The notes beneath the pieces are model-generated. The model worked only from the letters and a program-made list of their open reading frames with translations. It was not told the origin of the DNA and searched no databases. From NCBI RefSeq assembly GCF_003144195.1, contig NW_020290045.1:62001-126000 (forward strand): a DNA stretch of 64,000 nt, written 5' to 3'. Numbering within the stretch: the stretch's first letter is position 1; every line of letters begins with the position of its first letter. The translations under genes were made by a program, and so were the position numbers. The DNA is from Ceraceosorus guamensis (taxonomy: Eukaryota > Basidiomycota > Exobasidiomycetes > Ceraceosorales > Ceraceosoraceae). Positions 58,382 to 64,000 of the stretch are shown piece by piece.

Positions 58382-60040
58382 TCATCGGCCAAAAGCCAAC
58401 CTCCTAGCTATCCTCCTCCTCGCCTCTTCCTTTTCCTTTTCCGTCATCCTTCTCTTTTTGCTCTTCTTTTGATCTCTCCCTTCCTCCTCCTCATCATCGG
58501 AAGGCAGCAATGCCAGTGCGCCATCGTCTTGCACGGCGCCAGCCTTTCGCCTGCCATCTTTGACTTTGCTATCGGAGAGGAGGGCGTGCGCGGTGCTGGA
58601 TGACTTGTCGGCAGAGGAATCTTTGGGTATACGAGGAAGATCCGAAATGGGAGTGGGTGGAGGAGAAGCTTTGAAGTAGGCGTGTTGCATGCACTGATAG
58701 CGTGGGTCGATGAGAAGTGGAGAACGAAGGAGGAGGAGCGAGCATATCTTCTCGCGTAAGCTGAGCAATCCAACTGGCATGTGATCTCGGATTCATCACA
58801 AATGGGCAGTGGACCTGCAATGAAAGGAGGGACGAAGCCTACGCATACTCACATCGGATGCGCTCAACCTCTCGGTGGGATCGAATTGGAGCAAGCGGGA
58901 GAGCAGGTCCAGCGTTTCTGGAGAAGCTGCGCTGAACAGCATGGCGAGATCCTGTTTTGGATGTTGTTCAAAAGGCATAAAGTTTGGCAAGTGCTTTGCT
59001 CGCTATCGAAGTCGCAAGAGAGAGAGGGGATTTAGGAGCAGGGTTTACAGCGCGCATATGCCAAAAAAAGGATCTCAGCTCAAGCTAAGCTGCTTTTCTT
59101 GTAGCAGATGCCTGATGACTCACCGACCATTCTTTCTCAGTGGGCGTGCCGAGCGCTCGAAGGATGATGCTGAGCTGCTCCAGATCGCTCTCGCCTGCCA
59201 TATAAGGTACGCGCAAATGCAGCTCTGCAAAGATGCACCCCACGGACCACATGTCCACAGCGGTAGAGTAATGTCTAGCGCCCAACAACAATTCCGGACA
59301 TCTGTACCATCTGCCAGGGTGAACAAGACACAGGCGCATGGTTAGAGAGACGAATGGATGCGTGTAGCGAAGAATTACCAGAAGGATCGAGGGCAAGCGC
59401 TCACCGAGTCACCACTTGATTGCTCATCTTTTGACCCGGCTCGCCGAATCCTCGAGCCAGACCGAAATCTGCGATTTTGAGCTCGCCGCTGGGGGCGATG
59501 AGCAGATTGTTGGGCTTGAGATCCTGCATTGCGTTTGCGAAGAGCGATCAAGAGGCGCAAGCGAAGTGCGTAGAAGTCAAAACAAGCACACTGCGCGGCA
59601 TGGCATGATCGTCTGAAGCCACGGTGCTGCTGGAGACTCACGCGATGCAGACAGCCCATGCGATGACAGTAGTCCAAACCTCTGCACATCATGCCCATCC
59701 AGCTCTTTATATCCGCTGGTCTAAACACAATGCCTTGATGCTTGACGATGCATTCCAAATCCGTTTCGAGAAATTCGAGCACCAAATTCAGACTTGGAGT
59801 GATGGTTGCGCTACCAGAACTGAACACATCCACCAATCGGATCACGTTCGGATGATGCAGTTCGCGCAGGAATTGAACCTCTCGCAAGGCAGTCATGTCC
59901 AACCCGTCGCTGGAATTGACGATTTTGATCTTTTTGATGGCCAATCTTTCTCCGGTGATGGTATCGCGAGCTAGAAAGACGGAGGCGTAGGTCCCTTCGC
60001 CTACTTTGGACAGCTTGGTGTAGCGCTGCTTGGCTTCCAT
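58382..60040 (-). CDS. CDK7: CDK7-type kinase (Kin28/Mcs6), TFIIH and CDK-activating kinase subunit
   Basis: Cyclin H-dependent kinase of TFIIH that phosphorylates the RNA polymerase II C-terminal domain and, in many fungi, activates Cdk1. Five exons in phase: 60040-59642, 59523-59405, 59310-59124, 58993-58853, 58693-58382; 385 residues. Glycine loop GEGTYASVF, Lys in LAIKKIKI, the alpha-C helix [14 protein letters not shown] (replaces PSTAIRE), [11 protein letters not shown] assembled across intron 1, DFGLARGFG, and T-loop [32 protein letters not shown] is specific to the CDK7 group. The T-loop phosphosite aligns with Ser, as in S. pombe Mcs6, rather than Thr as in human CDK7. The C-terminus extends about 70 residues beyond the kinase fold and ends in Lys/Arg-rich sequence, a likely nuclear signal. 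Start is the ATG of MEAKQRY. Confidence 0.93.
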
Positions 60041-60390
60041 CCTTGTCCAAGAGATGCAGACTGAGGCTGAGATATTGGATGCGCTCGAAGCTGCAAGCGA
60101 AGCGATGGCAGATTCGATCGGATAGCGCAAAGATGCGAGGGATTGCAAGCCTGGTACGCAGCAAGCGATGAAGAGTTGCAAAGGTGAATGCGAATGGACG
60201 ACGTTGAAGGTGACGCCCAAAAGGGGCGGATTACGACTCGTTGCTGCTCTCGCAAAGACCACGAGGGAACGCCGTGCTTCGTATTGCGTCAACTCCGTCC
60301 TTCGTGGAGTCACGAGCGTCGAGTCAATTCAAGATTGTTTGGCCCTTCGGTTGTGAGTGTCTGGCGCGTGTTGGTACTACTGGTGTGCCC

Positions 60391-60418
60391 AGTCACGAGT
60401 CACGAGTCACGAGTGACG
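60391..60418. repeat. (AGTCACG) heptanucleotide tandem repeat
   Basis: Three exact copies plus one with a single change. The unit is the same AGTCACG/CGTGACT word that occurs singly in many other intergenic regions of this window. Confidence 0.85.
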
Positions 60419-60689
60419 TGGAGCTCAATCACGAATCTGGATAGTGAGAGTGAGATGAATCTTGAACGTAGCTGTCATGAGGAATTTGAATAGATATTTG
60501 TCCCTCACGATCCACATTCGTGCTTCGATTCAATCGTGATTCTTGACTCAATCACGAACTCAAATCGTGAACCTGCTGCTGGTGATTCGTGAACAACGTA
60601 ACGGCGGGCCGCCGCGAGTCGATTTTCTCGTGAGTTCGACTTGAGTCAAGAGTGGAGGCGTGTGTGTGGTCACGTGTCACACCAAAATC

Positions 60690-60775
60690 GAGAAATTCTT
60701 GAATCAAGAATCTGATGAGTCTTGAATTAAGAATCCGTGATTTGAATCTTGAATCAAATCTTGAATGCTTGGTTG
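60690..60775. repeat. Cluster of TTCTTGAATC inverted and direct repeats
   Basis: A near-perfect palindrome, ATTCTTGA and TCAAGAAT around one base, is followed by four further CTTGAAT/TCAAGA-type words within 80 bases. Contains TTCnnGAA, the heat-shock-element core, but may simply be an AT-rich simple repeat. Confidence 0.6.
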
Positions 60776-61220
60776 GGCGTTTCGTCGCGCTTACCATTCA
60801 GATTCGTGATTCTCCTTCACGTAACCCCTTCCCTGCCTTTTCCCTCAGCCTCAGACCCTGTCAAGCAAGCTCTCGATCGTCAAACATCCGGCTCGAGATT
60901 TGCATTTAGCGAGACATTGGCCATCATCGTGGAATGTTCATCTGCATCTGGTGCAGCGCGTTGAGAATGACGATTCGAGACTTCTGCGGCACCGGTACAG
61001 CTAACGCACGAAGCAGCAGCAGCAGCTCAATTTGCCATGCGCCTCGCCTTCGTGATTTGATCGCTGTGAATGTATTTGACTTGCTGCGGCGTGTGATGGT
61101 GGTGCTGTTTTGCAATGCAGGAATGCAAATGGTAAGGGTGATTGTACATGGTGGGCGATATGACGAGACTCAATTTCACCTCTGTCCGGTGCGGGAGGGC
61201 GAGCGTTGGGGTGCCACAGT

Positions 61221-62333
61221 CTACCTGACCTCCAGAGCCTCGCTGGTCTCGTTCGCCTTCAAGACCGCGTCGCACCGCTTGGACAGATCCTTGACCCTCT
61301 CCCTTGCCAGATTGATGGCTCGCCTAAGCAGCCTTGGCGAGATCGCTTTTCCACCTGCATGATCTATGGAGCAGATATCTCCTTGAGGCGTAGCGACGAT
61401 CTGTATCACAGCATCTGCTAATTCTGCCTCCAAAGGATCCGGATCCACAAGCAGAATTTGTCCGTCATCTTCAAGCTGCGCATTTCTTCTTTCTTCATTC
61501 TTTCCAGTCGGACCGATCTTGTGGAGCGCTTGGTGAGAAGAGATATCAAAGTAGACCAATGTCACGCTTAGAGGTGCATGATGCAAGGCGAGCGGGATAG
61601 GGGCATGCGAAGCGGGATCGTGCAATGTTATCTTCGCCCTGTTTCGACGGATGCTGGCGGATGTGGAGGAGGAGAGTGGGCCTCTGCGACGAAGGATGGA
61701 TGCTCCTCCTTCGACGCTAACATCTGGTCGACGAAATGAGCGCAAGGACAGAAGACTGCTCAGCACCGCTGCGTCTACAGAAGCGGACAGCCCTGCCCAG
61801 GAGAGAAGGTGCACAAAGAGCGTGATGGACCAGACCTGGTACGCCGATGCAGGCAGTGGGGATCGGTAAGTGTATGCGCTATTGGGAGCGGACAACGGCT
61901 TCGAGTGCAGGTCTTGAAGGGACTCTCGAATGCTCACCTTTTGACCAGCTACGACGCACAGAGCTTCTCGATCCACCACCTGACACCTCCTCACAGCTCT
62001 CTCCACAGCTCTCTCAAACTTCAACTCTTCATCTCCCGTTCTATTCCGCTCGAACTGAACACCGGCGATAGACCCCACTTCTATCTTGCAATCCAATGTC
62101 CCTTCATAAGGTCTTTCTGATCTAGGTTCGGTCAGCTCTGCTACGATGTGCGTTATGACTTTGGATGTGCCGATAGAGACGCTGCATGTGCCTGGTGAGG
62201 AGCCGAGAGAGAGGGAGAGGGGTAGAGTGGAATGAAACGATCGCCGACCGTCTGGACGCAGATTGGAACGCAAGGCGCTGAAGAGGAAAGAAGTAGCCGT
62301 GCTGGACGCTTCCAGCGGTACGTTGGGCGCCAT
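61221..62333 (-). CDS. RRP45: RNase PH-like exosome subunit Rrp45
   Basis: Catalytically inactive RNase PH-fold ring subunit of the RNA exosome, acting in nuclear and cytoplasmic RNA 3' processing and decay. Two exons, 62333-61938 and 61835-61221, give 336 residues. I chose the internal ATG at 62333 because MAPNVPLEASS leads straight into FLFSALRSNLRPDGRRSFHS, matching where other Rrp45 proteins start. An upstream in-frame ATG at 62525 would add 64 residues without family support. RNase PH core: DGR motif, SVSIGTSKVITHIVAELTEP, ERPYEGTLDCKIEV. After the intron, VWSITLFVHLLSWAGLSASVDAAVLSSLLSL and the C-terminal KAISPRLLRRAINLARERVKDL. The 102-base intron has no stop and keeps frame, so retention would add 34 residues. 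Divergent partner of RRP5. Confidence 0.88.
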   Translation of the reverse strand: MAPNVPLEASSTATSFLFSALRSNLRPDGRRSFHSTLPLSLSLGSSPGTCSVSIGTSKVITHIVAELTEPRSERPYEGTLDCKIEVGSIAGVQFERNRTGDEELKFERAVERAVRRCQVVDREALCVVAGQKVSIRESLQDLHSKPLSAPNSAYTYRSPLPASAYQVWSITLFVHLLSWAGLSASVDAAVLSSLLSLRSFRRPDVSVEGGASILRRRGPLSSSTSASIRRNRAKITLHDPASHAPIPLALHHAPLSVTLVYFDISSHQALHKIGPTGKNEERRNAQLEDDGQILLVDPDPLEAELADAVIQIVATPQGDICSIDHAGGKAISPRLLRRAINLARERVKDLSKRCDAVLKANETSEALEVR

Positions 62334-62612
62334 TCCTGCGGGATATGCTTTTGGAGGATGGAGTGCCTGACGGGCGGATCGATAGCTGGCTGCTGCAGGG
62401 GTGCGAGCGTGTGCGATTGGGCGCAGCGGATGTATGCTTCCTGTACTTGAGACTGTTCTTGAGTATGAGAGTCCTGAGTGCTGAGGGTGAGATACAAAAG
62501 CGCTGGCTCGAGGTGATCTCTCCATAATCGTGGAATTTGGATGTGATCTCTTTTTAGAATCACGAATTCATCTAGATTTTCTATCAAGTACGCTAAGGCG
62601 TGAAACCTCAGT

Positions 62613-62618
62613 CACGTG
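62613..62618. promoter_or_regulatory. CACGTG E-box
   Basis: Core bHLH site next to the RRPE-like palindrome in the RRP45/RRP5 promoter. Confidence 0.4.
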
Positions 62619-62630
62619 CATACCGCTTCC

Positions 62631-62640
62631 CAAAATTTTG
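62631..62640. promoter_or_regulatory. RRPE-like palindrome CAAAATTTTG
   Basis: Ten-base perfect palindrome containing AAAATTTT, the core of the RRPE element bound by Stb3 in yeast and enriched before rRNA-processing genes. Located about 200 bases from the RRP5 ATG. Confidence 0.5.
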
Positions 62641-62837
62641 GAAGGAGCAACCCAGCAGCAGCAGCAGCACGAAGGAAGAAATTATTTGACCGCGCGGCTG
62701 AACGACTCTCCTGAATTGAACTCACACGCAGCGTGCAGCGATCACTTCCAAGCTTCGATGTCGCCTCTCGCTTCCTCTCTCTTCTACATCGCTTCTATCA
62801 GTCGCCCTCTCGCCTAATACATTCGTTCGAGCCCATC

Positions 62838-64000
62838 ATGAGTCTCAAACGCCCTCACGATAGCGCAGAGTCGAGCAAGAAGAAGTCGCGCTCAAGCGCG
62901 CATGGACTCGCGAGCAGGGACAAGGGTCAGACCTCCTACCAACGACCAGCGGTTACACCCGCCCCCGCTCGAGCACCAGAGGCCGACTTTCCTCGCGGAG
63001 GAGGTAGCGGCTTGACTCCTTTGGAACATGCTCAGGCACTGCGAGAAGGTCGAGCTGAAAGAGCAGCAGCCGCGGATCTGTTCACCGAGAACAGCAAGAA
63101 GAAGAAGAGCAGCAGCAGCAGCAGCAGCGCCTCGAGCGCTGCCAACGCTAATGGAGTGACTCGAGGAAAGAAGCAGGGAGAGTCGGATGAGGCTGCAAAG
63201 GCGAGAAGGCGGAAGGAGTGGAGAGAAATGCGAAATGCGAAAAAGAAAAAGAGTTTGGTGTTGGATCACACGAGGCCAGGCGTTGCTGCAGACGCTGATG
63301 AGGAGGACCGCACCAGGGTGGAGCATCTCAATTACAAGGTGAGCTGAGAGCGCAGACCAGTGCGCCTGAGGAGACGAGGACATGTCCAACCAAACTTCTG
63401 CCTCATCCTGTTCCCCGCCCTTGTAGCGACTCTCACCGGGCTCTAGAATGCTCTGCACTGTGCTTGCTGTTCACCCTCTTGCTCTAGTCGTCTCGCTGCC
63501 CAACCAGCTTCTTGGGCACATTCCTCTCACCAACATCTCTTCCATCCTTAACGAGCGTCTCAAGGCGGGAGCTGAGGAGAGCGATGATGAGGAGAGCGAC
63601 GAGGAAAAAGATAGCGAAGACGAAGACGCGCCACTTCAGCGCTTGCATTCGGATAGCGAGGACACATCAGACGATGGTAGCGCTGAAGGCGCGACGAGTG
63701 CAAGTAACGGGTTGCCCGAGCTTCGTGATCTCTACAAGGTTGGTGACTGGCTCAGGGTGTACGTGGTAGCTATCAAGAACGCAGGTGCAAAGTCATTAGG
63801 AAGAGAAGGACAAGAGTACCAACGCGATGCGGGGCGTGTAGAGCTCAGTCTAGATCCCGCTCTCCTCAATGATGGCATCACACCGCAAGAGGTGCTGCCG
63901 AGCGCAGTGCTCTCCATCGCTCTCAAGACCAAGGAAGACCACGGATGGACTCTGGACTCTGGTATTGCGAATCTAACCGGCTTTGCTGCGATTTCGGATG
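62838..64000 (+). CDS. RRP5: RRP5 rRNA-processing protein, 5' part (3' end outside window)
   Basis: Large S1-repeat nucleolar protein needed for both 18S and 5.8S rRNA maturation. Exon 1 is 62838-63338, exon 2 starts 63427 and stays open to the window end, so about 358 residues are visible. The N-terminus is basic and disordered, MSLKRPHDS, FPRGGGSGLTPLEHAQALREG (the conserved FPRGG-LTP motif of Rrp5), a serine homopolymer from AGC repeats, then KKSLVLDHTRPG. After the intron the first S1 domain begins, LSPGSRMLCTVLAVHPLALVVSLPNQLLGHIPLTNIS, interrupted by an acidic insert, then LYKVGDWLRVYVVAI, and a second S1 repeat has started by the edge. The FPRGG motif and first S1 repeat identify the family. 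Start is the ATG that directly precedes the basic N-terminus. Shares a promoter with RRP45. Confidence 0.9.
63108..63134. repeat. (AGC)n codon repeat encoding poly-Ser in RRP5
   Basis: About nine AGC-type codons in a row; in-frame, so length changes would vary a serine tract in the disordered N-terminal region. Confidence 0.8.

Larger units (their letters stand above)
60041..61220. other. CDK7 promoter region / RRP45 3' flank, rich in short repeats
   Basis: 1.18 kb. Contains the AGTCACG tandem at 60391-60418, CACGTG at 60671-60676 and, from about 60530 to 60775, a dense set of TTCTTGA, TCAAGAA, AATCGTGA and TCACGAA motifs in AT-rich sequence. No gene seen. Confidence 0.5.
62334..62837. promoter_or_regulatory. 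Bidirectional promoter of RRP45 and RRP5 with RRPE-like and E-box sites
   Basis: 504 bases (312 if RRP45 starts at 62525). CAAAATTTTG at 62631-62640 is a palindromic match to the fungal rRNA-processing element (core AAAATTTT), and CACGTG at 62613-62618 lies 13 bases away. Both flanking genes act in ribosome biogenesis or rRNA processing. No PAC (GATGAG) motif was found. Confidence 0.5.

Noticed and set aside
60041-60313. N-terminal extension of CDK7
   Set aside because: The frame is open but [10 protein letters not shown] is where CDK7 homologues begin, and no earlier ATG exists.
62334-62525. 64-residue N-terminal extension of RRP45 from the ATG at 62525
   Set aside because: Not typical for the family and would shorten the divergent promoter; the internal ATG fits the known N-terminus. 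Kept as an alternative in the gene entry.
1-64000. tRNA genes, CRISPR arrays, transposons, LTR or virus-like elements
   Set aside because: Looked for T-arm GGTTCGANTCC words, spaced repeats, transposase/reverse-transcriptase motifs and terminal repeats; none was convincing by eye. A tRNAscan or repeat-library search would settle it.

Overview
The window is nuclear DNA of a basidiomycete fungus, most likely a smut-lineage one (Ustilaginomycotina). Genes are closely packed and split by short introns of about 60-110 bases with GTGAGT/GTGCGT donors and CTAAC/CTGAC branch sites. The housekeeping proteins are fungal in type, and the centre resembles the Ustilago maydis ferrichrome A locus. All gene models are hand-spliced: donor, acceptor and reading phase were checked exon by exon, with no search or transcript data. 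Placement below Basidiomycota is inference. | LAYOUT. 1-858: 3' part of HEM13 (coproporphyrinogen oxidase). 1338-6065 (-): serine-rich membrane protein of unknown function. 8074-11833 (-): NBS1, the FHA subunit of the MRN DNA-break complex. 12594-14583 (+): paraoxonase/arylesterase-like protein with an N-terminal signal or anchor. 14725-40487: siderophore gene cluster. 41755-43665 (-): single-pass membrane protein with a Kre9/KNH-like ectodomain. 47310-48492 (+): YIP1. 48677-51425 (-): aminopeptidase P with a possible mitochondrial leader. 52838-57921 (+): lipin/PAH1. 58382-60040 (-): CDK7/Mcs6 kinase. 61221-62333 (-): RRP45 exosome subunit. 62838-64000 (+): 5' part of RRP5. | THE CLUSTER. In order: an ABCC (Yor1-like) exporter, an alpha/beta hydrolase, an N5-hydroxyornithine acyltransferase (Fer5/SidF-like), an enoyl-CoA hydratase (Fer4/AUH-like), a nonribosomal peptide synthetase and an MFS siderophore transporter (MirB/Fer7-like). 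The NRPS has only one adenylation domain followed by three thiolation-condensation pairs (A-T-C-T-C-T-C). Its specificity residues, aligned by eye, resemble those for acyl-hydroxyornithine. This fits repeated use of one monomer to build a homotrimeric hydroxamate (basidioferrin-like scaffold). The neighbouring hydratase and acyltransferase are the types used to make and attach the larger methylglutaconyl/anhydromevalonyl acyl groups. The combination predicts a tris-(long-acyl-hydroxyornithine) siderophore without glycine or serine; this is the most interesting system here. The ornithine N5-monooxygenase it needs is not in the window. GATAA sites lie upstream of the NRPS, hydratase and acyltransferase genes, as expected for Urbs1/SreA-type iron repression. 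| GENE-FREE DNA. Long intergenic stretches (notably 6066-8073, 19104-21134, 43666-47309 and 60041-61220) hold no convincing gene. They repeatedly carry short motifs around TCACGA/TCGTGA and TTCTTGA/TCAAGAA, plus CACGTG boxes. No tRNA, rRNA, CRISPR array, transposon or virus-derived element was recognised.
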